25,768 nt of DNA from Oppiella nova (lineage: Eukaryota; Arthropoda; Arachnida; Sarcoptiformes; Oppiidae), in assembly GCA_905397405.1 (NCBI GenBank), contig CAJPVJ010000419.1, forward strand, positions 1-25,768, in the 5' to 3' direction. This document shows positions 6,985-17,405 of this stretch, piece by piece; positions within the stretch are counted from its first letter, which is position 1, and the number at the start of each line of letters is the position of its first letter. A program made the translations under genes and the position numbers. The notes beneath the pieces were generated by a model. The model was not told where the DNA came from. It did not search any database and saw only the letters and a program-made list of their open reading frames with translations.

Positions 6985-8133
6985 GTGCGTTTGAAAATCG
7001 CGAAAGAGAGCTTACTTAATGTTTTGTCCCATGTGGTTGGAGCAGTTGAACGTCGCCATACTTTAAACATTCTTTCAAACGTGAAAATTCAAGCTACAAA
7101 TCAAGCCCTTACGATTACAGGATCAGATTTGGAAGTGGAGCTTGTGGCAAGTACAACTCTAGCTGAAGGTGCATGTTTACAAGCAGGGGAAACCACAGTT
7201 CCTGCACGTAAGTTGGTCGATATTTGTAAATCTTTACCAGCAGCAGCTTTGATTGATTTGCAGATCACTGAAGATCAACGCTGTATTTTAAAATCTGGAA
7301 ACAGTCGCTTTGTTTTAGGAACCTTACCTGCTGAAGATTATCCATTGTTAACCAATGAAAATAGCCAAGGCACTCAAGTTCAAGTCACTGAGCGTGAATT
7401 AAAACGTTTATTTGAAAAAACTTCATTTGCCATGGCTGTGCAAGATGTACGTTTTTACCTGACAGGTACATTATTGGAAATTGATGAAAATCAATTACGC
7501 GCAGTCACTACCGATGGGCACCGTTTAGCATTGTGTGAAACATTAGCGTCTTCAACCGCTGCACAATTGGTTCAAGCCATTGTTCCACGTAAAGCAGTCG
7601 GTGAGTTACAACGTCTTTTAAGTATTGAAGATGAGCAACTGACCTTGTTAATTGGTCGTGAATTGTTAAATGTTACCATTCAAACCTCTAGCCGCGACAA
7701 AGAACAAGGCGATATTACGGTACGTTTCACAACAAAATTAATTGATGGGAAATTCCCTGATTATCGTCGTGTGATTCCACGTGGCGGTGACAAAGTTGTA
7801 AATATTCCACATGATGTATTTAAGCAATCCTTACAACGTGTTGCGATTTTAAGTAATGAAAAATTACGTGGCGTATTCTTAAACTTTAATGCTGATTCTT
7901 TGCAATTACGTGCCAATAACCCTGAGCAAGATGAAGCGATTGAAGATTTAGCTATTCAATATGCCAATGCACCGATGGAAATGTCGTTTAATGCGCAATA
8001 TATTTTAGATGTATTAAGTGTTTTAGATGGTGATGATGTCGCAATGACCATGTCTGAAGCGAATCAGTCGGTATTGGTACAAGATCCAACCCAATCTAAT
8101 CAAACTTATGTTGTGATGCCGATGCGTGTTTAA
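6985..8133 (+). CDS. dnaN: DNA polymerase III beta sliding clamp
   Basis: The clamp ring tethers polymerase III and many repair proteins to DNA. The 382 residues begin MRLKIAKESLLNVLSHVVGAVERRHTLNIL and end VVMPMRV, the family's conserved C-terminus that closes the protein-binding pocket. Three repeated clamp folds are expected over the full length, and no break is visible. The start codon is GTG at 6985 with AGAGGA 8 nt before it. It lies 110 nt after dnaA and 24 nt before recF, with no terminator to recF, so dnaN and recF are probably on one transcript. Confidence 0.98.
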   Translation: MRLKIAKESLLNVLSHVVGAVERRHTLNILSNVKIQATNQALTITGSDLEVELVASTTLAEGACLQAGETTVPARKLVDICKSLPAAALIDLQITEDQRCILKSGNSRFVLGTLPAEDYPLLTNENSQGTQVQVTERELKRLFEKTSFAMAVQDVRFYLTGTLLEIDENQLRAVTTDGHRLALCETLASSTAAQLVQAIVPRKAVGELQRLLSIEDEQLTLLIGRELLNVTIQTSSRDKEQGDITVRFTTKLIDGKFPDYRRVIPRGGDKVVNIPHDVFKQSLQRVAILSNEKLRGVFLNFNADSLQLRANNPEQDEAIEDLAIQYANAPMEMSFNAQYILDVLSVLDGDDVAMTMSEANQSVLVQDPTQSNQTYVVMPMRV

Positions 8134-8157
8134 TTGATTTATTTTTAAATCATAGCC

Positions 8158-9240
8158 ATGCATATTACGCGTTTAAATATACAACGTGTTCGAAACCTCA
8201 AGACGGTTGCTCTGCATGAGTTGCAACCGTTTAATGTTTTTTATGGACAAAATGGTTCAGGTAAAACATCGATTTTAGAAGCCATTCATTTATTGGCAAC
8301 AGGTCGATCTTTTCGAACACATATCCCGAAAAATTACATTCAAAATAATCAATCAGACGCCATTGTTTTTGCCCAATCTTTAACTGAAAAGATTGGTATG
8401 CAAAAGCTGCAAAGTGGTGAGCAGTTAATTAAAGTCAATGGTGATACTGTTGCAACCCAAGGGCAGCTTGCCAAAATCTTACCGTTGCAACTGATTGACC
8501 CATTAAGTACTGATATTATTGATCATGGGGCAAAACCACGTCGCCAATTGTTGGATTGGCTCATGTTTCACGTGGAACCAGACTTCTATCATGCATGGCA
8601 ATATTATTCACGCGCTTTAAAGCAAAGAAATAGCTTACTTAAAACCAAACGTAATCTGACTTTGCTCGATTTAGAGCCGTGGAACAAAATGCTCAGTGAT
8701 TATGGTGAAATGTTACATTCTCAACGGGTCGAGATTGTTGAGCAATGGAAGTTATATTTGCAAGAAGATTTGGCGCAGTTGCTACCCGATTTAAAGATTG
8801 AAATGGAATACAGTGCAGGGTTCCATGTGGAACATGGTTTGGCCAATGACCTGATCCAATATCACCAAAAAGATGTTGATCGACGTTATACCGAGTATGG
8901 ACCTCATCGTGCAGATATCCGATTAAAAACCCCTTTAGGCGAAGCGGATGTGGTACTGTCTAGAGGGCAAAAAAAGTTATTGATAATGGCTTTAAAACTA
9001 TCACAAATTGCCATGTTACATGCCTGTAATAAAGAAACTGTGGTATTATTAGATGATGTGACAGCAGAATTAGATTTAAGCGCACAACAACGTTTAATTG
9101 AGCGATTGAGCCAACTTGGTAGTCAAGTTTTTATTACCACACTAGACCATGAATCAGTAAAAAAACATTTACATGATTTGTCTATTTCCTACCAGTTATT
9201 CAATGTTGACCAAGGTCAGGTAAGTGTTGTTGCAACATGA
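8158..9240 (+). CDS. recF: DNA replication and repair protein RecF
   Basis: RecF is an SMC-like ATPase that, with RecO and RecR, loads RecA at gapped DNA. The 360 residues begin [15 protein letters not shown]. They show Walker A GQNGSGKT (30-37), the ABC signature LSRGQKKLL, and Walker [13 protein letters not shown] near the C-terminus. ATG at 8158 follows dnaN by 24 nt. No ribosome-binding site is visible upstream, so translation may be coupled to dnaN, which would keep RecF low. The coding sequence carries a near-perfect parS-like site at 8564-8579. Confidence 0.97.
   Translation: MHITRLNIQRVRNLKTVALHELQPFNVFYGQNGSGKTSILEAIHLLATGRSFRTHIPKNYIQNNQSDAIVFAQSLTEKIGMQKLQSGEQLIKVNGDTVATQGQLAKILPLQLIDPLSTDIIDHGAKPRRQLLDWLMFHVEPDFYHAWQYYSRALKQRNSLLKTKRNLTLLDLEPWNKMLSDYGEMLHSQRVEIVEQWKLYLQEDLAQLLPDLKIEMEYSAGFHVEHGLANDLIQYHQKDVDRRYTEYGPHRADIRLKTPLGEADVVLSRGQKKLLIMALKLSQIAMLHACNKETVVLLDDVTAELDLSAQQRLIERLSQLGSQVFITTLDHESVKKHLHDLSISYQLFNVDQGQVSVVAT
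8564..8579. promoter_or_regulatory. parS: Near-perfect parS site inside recF
   Basis: The 16 bases TGTTTCACGTGGAACC are the reverse complement of GGTTCCACGTGAAACA. They match the bacterial parS consensus TGTTNCACGTGAAACA at every position except the outermost. Chromosomal parS sites commonly lie close to oriC, often in genes; this one is about 3.1 kb from dnaA. ParB binding is inferred. Confidence 0.7.
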
Positions 9241-9283
9241 TTTTAGATTTTAGCCAATTTTGGAAAGACCTATTTTTCACTAG

Positions 9284-11761
<2,478 letters not shown>

Positions 11762-11781
11762 TTAAACTTATTTTAATCAAT

Positions 11782-11813
11782 AAAAGGGAATAAACCTCGG
11801 TTTATTCCCTTTT
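11782..11813 (+). terminator. Rho-independent terminator of gyrB
   Basis: AAAAGGGAATAAAC (11782-11795) pairs perfectly with GTTTATTCCCTTTT (11800-11813) around the loop CTCG. The run of T continues to 11815. It lies 20 nt past the gyrB stop. Confidence 0.9.
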
Positions 11814-11862
11814 TTATAGCCCTTATTTTAATTTTGATAGTGCTACTGCTTCTATTTAAAAC

Positions 11863-11892
11863 AAAAAACCAGCTTCTCAAAGCTGGTTTTTT
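11863..11892 (-). terminator. Terminator of first AdeT-like gene (bidirectional)
   Basis: A run of A plus CCAGCTT (from 11863) pairs with AAGCTGG plus a run of T (to 11892) around the loop CTCA. The oligo-A and oligo-T flanks make it usable on both strands. It ends the minus-strand AdeT-like gene 30 nt past its stop and backs up gyrB termination. Confidence 0.87.
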
Positions 11893-11922
11893 TGTAGACT
11901 TTAGCTTATTTCATCTAAAGTA

Positions 11923-12930
11923 TTATTCACCACCTAGCGTACATTCAAAGTTGGCTTTATCTACTGAACAACGTGCTTTTTTCAACACAGACATCATGCC
12001 TGCATCATAAATACCTTGTTTAGTCAGTTCTAAACGGCCATCACGCATTAACTTTTGATATTTCAGCTTATCTTCAGCGGTTAAATTCATTTTGTATTTT
12101 GCTGGAATAGTCGCTTCTAGGCGATTAATCATAGCAAAGCTTTTTGGCAAGTTTTTCACAAAATAATCACGAGATTTTTGACCAAAACCTGCAGGGAATT
12201 TTTCAGGACGGATGACAAAGTCAGCAGTTACTTGTAATACAGGGAAGTTAAACATTGCCCCATTTGCACCTAAACCTTTTTGAATTTCAAGCGGTTTGTA
12301 GGCATAAGCAGGCGCACCGACCATATCAACTTGACCATTGTTGAATTTTGCAACAAAGTTGGTGATATCTGAAGGAACTGCTTGTGCACCAACACGTTGT
12401 ACTAGAATTTTTTGAGCGCTGTCATAGCTTAACACAGCAAACTTTTTACCAGCGGCTTTTTCAATCGAGTTGATATTTTTATCACGTACAAAAATAAATG
12501 CTGAACCAAGTGGTGCAATACCAGCAACTTCGTATTTTTTACCACCCAAGGTTGTGGTCATTTTTGCAGCATTACGTGCATCTAAGGCAAAAGTAATGGC
12601 TTTTTGTGCAATCGCATTACTTGGCACACCACCAATAGAGTCGATTGAACCCACAAATTTATTGTATTGACGCGCGCGCATTGCAGTCATAAACACGCCA
12701 TCGCATTTGCCTGCTTTAAAGTCGTTATCTGCAACAGCTTCATCTTGTTTTGGAATGAGATTGATATCAGCGCCCCAACTTTTTGCTGATAATGCCCATT
12801 CTTGCGCCATTTGAAATGATTCACCTGACTTACCTAATAAGTCAAATACGCAGACATCTGTCGCAGCTTGAGATGCTGAACTAAATCCAACGATTGAAGT
12901 TGCAGCAATAGCGAATGCAATTTTTTTCAT
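11923..12930 (-). CDS. AdeT1/AdeT2-type putative periplasmic solute-binding protein (paralog 1)
   Basis: The 335-residue product has a Sec signal peptide cut after Ala22 (SASQA/ATD). The mature part starts CVFDLLGKSGESF and matches the Acinetobacter family annotated as AdeT1/AdeT2 or putative solute-binding protein. AdeT has been reported as linked to aminoglycoside resistance and was called an RND pump. This protein has no membrane helix beyond the signal peptide, so it cannot itself be a pump. Two-domain binding-protein features are KYEVAGIAPLGSAFIF, KKFAVLSYDSAQKI and GAPAYAYKPLEIQKGLG. Four Cys (27, 76, 321, 330) recur in both paralogs and may form two disulfides. AAGGA precedes the ATG. 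No transporter gene is adjacent. The ligand is unknown. Confidence 0.8.
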   Translation of the reverse strand: MKKIAFAIAATSIVGFSSASQAATDVCVFDLLGKSGESFQMAQEWALSAKSWGADINLIPKQDEAVADNDFKAGKCDGVFMTAMRARQYNKFVGSIDSIGGVPSNAIAQKAITFALDARNAAKMTTTLGGKKYEVAGIAPLGSAFIFVRDKNINSIEKAAGKKFAVLSYDSAQKILVQRVGAQAVPSDITNFVAKFNNGQVDMVGAPAYAYKPLEIQKGLGANGAMFNFPVLQVTADFVIRPEKFPAGFGQKSRDYFVKNLPKSFAMINRLEATIPAKYKMNLTAEDKLKYQKLMRDGRLELTKQGIYDAGMMSVLKKARCSVDKANFECTLGGE

Positions 12931-13416
12931 ATTTTCGTCCTTATCTATTTATCCATCTTTAGGAACTTTTCCATAAGCGCAATATTAATCAGCTTTGTTT
13001 GAAAAAAATAGAGCATTTACTCCATTTATTATTTTTTTTTTGACAATTATTGTGAATTAGAGACTTAACTCTCATTTCATCGGCAATCTTTTTATAGATA
13101 AATCAGTTTTTTAAGCCCGAGTTATGCTTTTTCATTACAAATTGTTCGAAATTCATGATCTATGTAATTTTAAATAATTTTGCTGAAATCAAAAAAAATT
13201 AGATGAATGTTCATTATAAAAAGCGACGAACGGTTAAATTTTGCACTTGAATTTTGTTCTATTATTAACCAAAATAATGTTGATAAGTGTGTGGGTAACT
13301 TTTCAATTAAGCTTAAATTCGGTCAATACAGATTGATTTAATCACATATAAAACTTCAAAATCATTAAAAAATGCTGTCAAAGAATGAGTCAAAAGAACT
13401 GTTTTAAAATTTTAAC

Positions 13417-13425
13417 TTATCCACA
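13417..13425 (+). promoter_or_regulatory. Perfect DnaA box outside oriC
   Basis: TTATCCACA occurs in the non-coding interval about 8 kb from oriC. It is followed by A/T-rich sequence including AAATTCAAAT, a word also used in oriC. It could titrate DnaA or be a chance match. Binding is inferred. Confidence 0.5.
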
Positions 13426-13544
13426 TGTAATTGATAAAAAACATTTTTAAATTCAAATGAATTGTCTTTTTAAAGCCTTTTTAGTTATTATTTAGTTGAG
13501 CTAATATGTTCCACGGTGGAAATTGTCTATTATAAATAAAAGTT

Positions 13545-13616
13545 ATGATTGTATTTTATCGATTTGAAGATGCTTTTAGGCTTGGACGTGGCTGTTGGAT
13601 GTGGTTTGGATGTTAA
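13545..13616 (+). CDS. Possible 23-residue peptide, unrecognised
   Basis: An ATG-to-TAA ORF in the long non-coding interval would encode MIVFYRFEDAFRLGRGCWMW followed by FGC. Two Trp, two Cys and an Arg/Gly core are unusual for a random A/T-rich ORF. The coding DNA has an imperfect repeated word (TTGGACGTGG, TTGGATGTGG, TTGGATGT at 13582-13612), which could itself produce this composition. No good ribosome-binding site is visible. I do not recognise the peptide, and it may be non-coding. Confidence 0.2.
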   Translation: MIVFYRFEDAFRLGRGCWMWFGC

Positions 13617-13687
13617 ATAAAATAAGCTTATGATTTTTATTGGATTATTGTGCTAAAAAGCCTTCTTTTTGATCTGGGGGAATCTAG

Positions 13688-13745
13688 AGTAATGAGAAAC
13701 AACACGTGAGCGTGTTTGCATAGCGTGGCTATGTATTGAATTACT
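13688..13745. ncRNA. Possible structured RNA (three-way junction)
   Basis: An outer stem AGTAAT (13688-13693) with ATTACT (13740-13745) encloses two consecutive 6-bp hairpins. One is AACACG/CGTGTT (13701-13716, loop TGAG) and the other is CATAGC/GCTATG (13719-13733, loop GTG). Every stem is perfect, but each is short. No promoter or terminator of its own was identified, and there is no match to a known RNA family from memory. Confidence 0.25.
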
Positions 13746-13870
13746 GATGATTTATGAGAAGAGGTATAGAGCTTTAAATTTTGTTAAGGCGATGAAGTTG
13801 CGTTTAGAACTTTAAATAAAATATTTTTTATAAATTAAATTATTGATTTTTAATTATATTTTATTAAAAA

Positions 13871-13899
13871 GCTAGAAAAGGCATTTGCCTATTTCTAGC
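13871..13899 (-). terminator. Terminator of yheS
   Basis: GCTAGAAAAGGC (13871-13882) pairs with GCCTATTTCTAGC (13887-13899) with one bulged base around the loop ATTT. On the minus strand it is followed by five T. It lies 36 nt past the yheS stop. Confidence 0.85.
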
Positions 13900-13934
13900 T
13901 AATTTGAGGGGCTTGCTGTATTTAAAAGCACTTT

Positions 13935-15869
13935 TTAATCGAAAGAGCTTTCTAATGTTTCTAGTTCCATCATCAGTTCAAGCATTTTTTCTTCAGCTTG
14001 TTCTAATTTTACTTTTAACTCTGTCTGTTCATTCATGAGTTTGAGTAAATCATCTTTACGGTTTGCCTCATAAAGGGCTGAGTCTGCAAGTAATGCTTCA
14101 ATGTCTACGAGTCTAGGTTGAATTTTTCCAATTTGACTTTCAATTTTCTCGATATTTTTACGAATAGGACGGCTCAGTTCACGTTGACGAGCTGCTTCTT
14201 TACGTTGTGCTTCTTTATCGAGTTTTGAAATACTTGGCTTTTCAACCACCTGAGATTGAACAGGTGCACTAGGCTGTTGTCCATTCTTGATCATATCGAT
14301 ACGTGCTTGACGTAACCACGTTGCATAATCTTGTAAATCCCCGTCAAATTCCTTGCTTTGACCTGCATGAACCAAAATAAGTTCATCACAGACTGAAGCG
14401 ATCAGCTGACGTTCATGGGAAACTAAAACCACAGCACCTTCAAAATCCTGTAAAGCCATCGTAAGTGCATGGCGCATATCTAAATCTAAATGGTTAGTAG
14501 GTTCGTCGAGAATTAAAACATTCGGACGTAGCCAGACGATTAAAGCCAAAGCCAAACGCGCACGTTCACCGCCAGAGAAGCTTTCGCTTGGGGTGTCCAT
14601 ACGTTCGCCACTAAAGCCAAAACTTCCTAAAAAGGAGCGTAATGCTGCTTCACTGATCTTCGGGTCAGCAATGCGAGAAAGTTGTAACATCGGGCTGGCA
14701 TTGCCATCTAAAGCATCCATTTGGTGCTGGGCAAAATAACCAATATTGAGTAACTCAGAATCTTTACGTAAACCTTGAATCAGCGGTAAATCACCCACTA
14801 AAGATTTAATTAGAGTCGATTTACCTGCACCATTCATTCCCAGTAAACCGATACGACTGCTTGGCGTAATCTGTAAGTTTACATTGGTGACAATCAATTT
14901 ATCGCCATAGCCAATATCTGCATGTTCGAGTGTGAGCAGAGGTGAACTCATTTTGCTTGGTTCACGGAAACTAAAGGTAAATGGATTATCTACATGCGCA
15001 GGGGCAAGCTCTTGCATACGTTCAAGTTGTTTAATACGGCTTTGCGCTTGTCGTGCTTTAGTCGCTTTGGCTTTAAAACGGTCAATAAATTTTTGTAAGT
15101 GTGCTTTAGCTTCTTGTTGCTTTTCAAACGCTTGTTGTTGTTGTGCTAATCGTTCAGCACGCGTGGTTTCAAAAGTAGAATAGTTACCAGTATATAAAGT
15201 CAGTACTTGATTTTCGATATGTAAAATATGATCTGTGATTGCATCTAAGAAATCGCGGTCATGTGAAATTAAAATGAGCGTGCCTTCATATGCCTTGAGC
15301 CAATCTTCTAACCATAAAATTGCATCTAAATCTAAATGGTTGGTCGGTTCATCGAGTAATAGTAAGTCTGAGCGACTCATCAGGGTGCGAGCAAGATTTA
15401 AACGCATCCGCCACCCACCAGAGAAACTTGAAACCAAAAGTTCTGATTGATGTTCAAAAAAACCTAAACCTGCCATCAGTTGTGATGCTTTAGATGCAGC
15501 TGTATAGCCATGAATTTCTTCAAAACGGCTATATAAATGCGCTAACTCATCATTGCTCAAATCTTCAGAATGGTTTAGTTTGTCTTGGATGAGCCAATAT
15601 TCTTCATCGCCAGATAACACAAAATCAATAGCTTTCATATCTAAGGCTTTTATTTCTTGAGCCATATGGGCGACGGTCCATATATTTGGACGGGTTAAGC
15701 TACCGCTGTCTGACTCCATTCCACCCAGCAGTGCTGAGAACAATGTGGATTTACCCGCACCATTTACACCTGTTAAACCAATTTTCCAACCAGGATGAAG
15801 TTGCATAGACGCTTTTTGGAATAAAATGCGTCCACCACGGCGAATTGAAAGTTGGTCTAACTGAATCAT
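13935..15869 (-). CDS. yheS: ABC-F family ribosome-associated ATPase, YheS-like
   Basis: ABC-F proteins are cytosolic twin-ATPase factors that bind the ribosomal E site and act on stalled or slow elongation; they are not transporters. The 644-residue product from MIQLDQLSIRRGGRILF matches E. coli YheS closely. It has Walker A GVNGAGKST (34-42), SGGWRMRLNLA, LLLDEPTNHLDLD, and the inter-domain linker RFKAKATKARQAQSRIKQLERM with AHVDNPFTFSFREP. The second ATPase has GLLGMNGAGKST, SGGERARLALALIVW and LDEPTNHLDLDMR. A charged coiled-coil C-terminus follows. The frame extends 29 codons upstream to a TTG, but those residues are not family-like. ATG at 15869 lacks an obvious ribosome-binding site, so translation may be weak or start unusually. 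Confidence 0.93.
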   Translation of the reverse strand: MIQLDQLSIRRGGRILFQKASMQLHPGWKIGLTGVNGAGKSTLFSALLGGMESDSGSLTRPNIWTVAHMAQEIKALDMKAIDFVLSGDEEYWLIQDKLNHSEDLSNDELAHLYSRFEEIHGYTAASKASQLMAGLGFFEHQSELLVSSFSGGWRMRLNLARTLMSRSDLLLLDEPTNHLDLDAILWLEDWLKAYEGTLILISHDRDFLDAITDHILHIENQVLTLYTGNYSTFETTRAERLAQQQQAFEKQQEAKAHLQKFIDRFKAKATKARQAQSRIKQLERMQELAPAHVDNPFTFSFREPSKMSSPLLTLEHADIGYGDKLIVTNVNLQITPSSRIGLLGMNGAGKSTLIKSLVGDLPLIQGLRKDSELLNIGYFAQHQMDALDGNASPMLQLSRIADPKISEAALRSFLGSFGFSGERMDTPSESFSGGERARLALALIVWLRPNVLILDEPTNHLDLDMRHALTMALQDFEGAVVLVSHERQLIASVCDELILVHAGQSKEFDGDLQDYATWLRQARIDMIKNGQQPSAPVQSQVVEKPSISKLDKEAQRKEAARQRELSRPIRKNIEKIESQIGKIQPRLVDIEALLADSALYEANRKDDLLKLMNEQTELKVKLEQAEEKMLELMMELETLESSFD

Positions 15870-16334
15870 AGGAAACTGACTATTGAATATCGGATGCGGT
15901 ATAGTAAAGGATAAATGATAGAGTTCAAAAAATGTATTTGATAAAAGAAGTGACAAAATGTCTTTTCTTGAGTGAAATGCACAATAAATTGGGTAAATAG
16001 CGTCAATTCAAAAAAACAAACAATGCTTTATTGTGAATGCTTCAATAAAAAAATGCGTATATCTTCCAAACCAACAGCAATCATTAGAATATTTTAATTT
16101 TACAACCACTCAATAAAAAACCGCTCAATGAAATCAGCTCAGCCGCTTATTTTTATCAGAATTTTGCCCTAAATTTTTTATCTCATCTAAAAGTTGGTTA
16201 AAAAACTAACAAAAAATATCCAATTTATGTAGAATTAATCACAGTATCACCTAGAAATGTGTAGTTAAAGTAAAAGACTCGGATTGCTTTTACATCTACA
16301 AGGATAAATCTATTTATAAAAATATGGACGTTAG
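15870..16334. other. Divergent intergenic region yheS / second AdeT-like gene
   Basis: These 465 bp carry no gene. On the minus strand a possible yheS promoter is TTGAAC (15922-15927) with a poor -10 about 16 nt downstream. For the plus-strand gene no convincing -35/-10 pair was found. An inverted repeat GTAAAAG (16270-16276) and CTTTTAC (16287-16293), with partial outer pairing, lies in the likely leader. An AAGGAT at 16299 is too far from the start codon to serve it. Confidence 0.5.
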
Positions 16335-17342
16335 ATGATGAATAAAATAGGATATTTCCCGATTGTTTTTTCAGTTTTTTTTTCACCGCTACTACAGGCA
16401 AAACAAAATGTGTGTGTGTTTGATTTACTGGGTAAAGCGGGTGAATCTTATAAGCTCATGGAAGAATGGGCTTTAGCAGCCAAAGCATGGGGCGCTGATA
16501 TTAATTTAACCGTGTATCAGTCAGAAGAAGCCGTGGATAAAAATTTTAAAACCAATAAATGTGATGCCGCTGCAATGACCACGATGCGCTCACGTGAATA
16601 CAATAAATTTGGTGGATCTATTGATGCTTTGGGAGGAATTCCCAACAATGAAATTGCCAGAAGAGCGATCAACTATGCCTTGGATAAACGCAATGCAAAA
16701 AGATTGGTTTCTGAAAAAAATGGGGTCAAATATGAATTGGCAATGATTACCCCGATTGGTATTGCTTATATCTTTGTTAAAGATCGCGCAATGAATACTT
16801 TGGAGAAGGGCAAAGGTAAAAAGTTTGCCTATCTGCATTATGATCTTGCACAAAAGGTTGCCGTTGAGCGTGTAGGCGCAATCGGGGTTCCTTCTGATAT
16901 TTTTAATTTTGTGAAAAAATTTAATGATGGTGAGGTGGATGCGATTGCTTCGCCAGCCTATGCCTATAAACCATTGGAAATTTATAAAGGTTTAGGTAGC
17001 AATGGTGCAATGTTTACTTATCCCGTAGTGAATGTGACTGCTGATTTAATTATTAAACCTGAGCAGTTTCCAGAAGGTTTTGGTATTAAGTCACGTGAGT
17101 GGGCTGTGAAGCAGTTACCAAGTTCATTTAAGAAAATAGAAAAAATGGAAGCTGAAATTCCAGCAAAATATAAATTAAATGTATCTAAGGATGATGCACT
17201 CCGTTATCAGAAATTATTGCGAGAAGGGCGGATTGAGTTAACAAAAAGAGGGGTGTACGATCCTGTGATGATGTCGGTACTGAAAAAAGCACGCTGTACG
17301 GTAGATCGCACCAACTTTGAATGTTCACTTGCAGGTGAATAA
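16335..17342 (+). CDS. AdeT1/AdeT2-type putative periplasmic solute-binding protein (paralog 2)
   Basis: The 335 residues have a signal peptide cut after Ala22 (LLQA/KQN) and align without gaps to paralog 1. Identity looks near 60% by eye. Shared blocks are NVCVFDLLGKAGESY, WGADINL, YNKFGGSID, SPAYAYKPLEIYKGLG, FGIKSRE and MMSVLKKARCTVDRTNFEC. The four Cys (27, 76, 321, 330) are at exactly the same positions. Two adjacent ATG codons (16335 and 16338) compete as starts; neither has a strong ribosome-binding site. The gene faces away from yheS and converges on tyrS. No permease is adjacent. Role and ligand are unknown; family membership is firm. Confidence 0.8.
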   Translation: MMNKIGYFPIVFSVFFSPLLQAKQNVCVFDLLGKAGESYKLMEEWALAAKAWGADINLTVYQSEEAVDKNFKTNKCDAAAMTTMRSREYNKFGGSIDALGGIPNNEIARRAINYALDKRNAKRLVSEKNGVKYELAMITPIGIAYIFVKDRAMNTLEKGKGKKFAYLHYDLAQKVAVERVGAIGVPSDIFNFVKKFNDGEVDAIASPAYAYKPLEIYKGLGSNGAMFTYPVVNVTADLIIKPEQFPEGFGIKSREWAVKQLPSSFKKIEKMEAEIPAKYKLNVSKDDALRYQKLLREGRIELTKRGVYDPVMMSVLKKARCTVDRTNFECSLAGE

Positions 17343-17355
17343 ATTTATTCAATAA

Positions 17356-17381
17356 AAAAGCCATCAATGTTGATGGCTTTT
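17356..17381. terminator. Bidirectional terminator between paralog 2 and tyrS
   Basis: AAAAGCCATCA (17356-17366), loop ATGT, TGATGGCTTTT (17371-17381) is a perfect 11-bp stem. A run of six T follows on the minus strand and a T-rich stretch on the plus strand. It lies between two convergent genes and probably serves both. Confidence 0.88.
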
Positions 17382-17405
17382 CTGGTTTTATTGGCTTAGA
17401 CGGGA

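Larger units (their letters stand above)
12931..13934. other. About 1 kb without a convincing gene
   Basis: This AT-rich interval lies upstream of the first AdeT-like gene and downstream of yheS. Recognisable items are an AAGGA ribosome site for the left gene, a run of ten T at 13032-13041, a perfect DnaA box at 13417-13425 followed by A/T-rich sequence, a parS-like word with one extra base at 13507-13522, a 23-codon ORF at 13545-13616, a possible three-way-junction RNA at 13688-13745, and the yheS terminator at 13871-13899. No longer ORF or protein remnant was recognised. It could hold an unrecognised small RNA. Confidence 0.7.

Noticed and set aside
8819-8834. parS-like GGTTCCATGTGGAACA in recF
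   Set aside because: Three mismatches to the consensus, including the central CACG; more likely a chance palindrome in coding DNA.
13507-13522. parS-like TGTTCCACGGTGGAAA
   Set aside because: It needs an inserted base in the core, which would break dyad spacing for ParB; kept only as a note on the interval.
15870-15956. 29-residue N-terminal extension of the ABC-F protein
   Set aside because: It begins at TTG, has no ribosome site and does not match the family, which starts at MIQLDQL.
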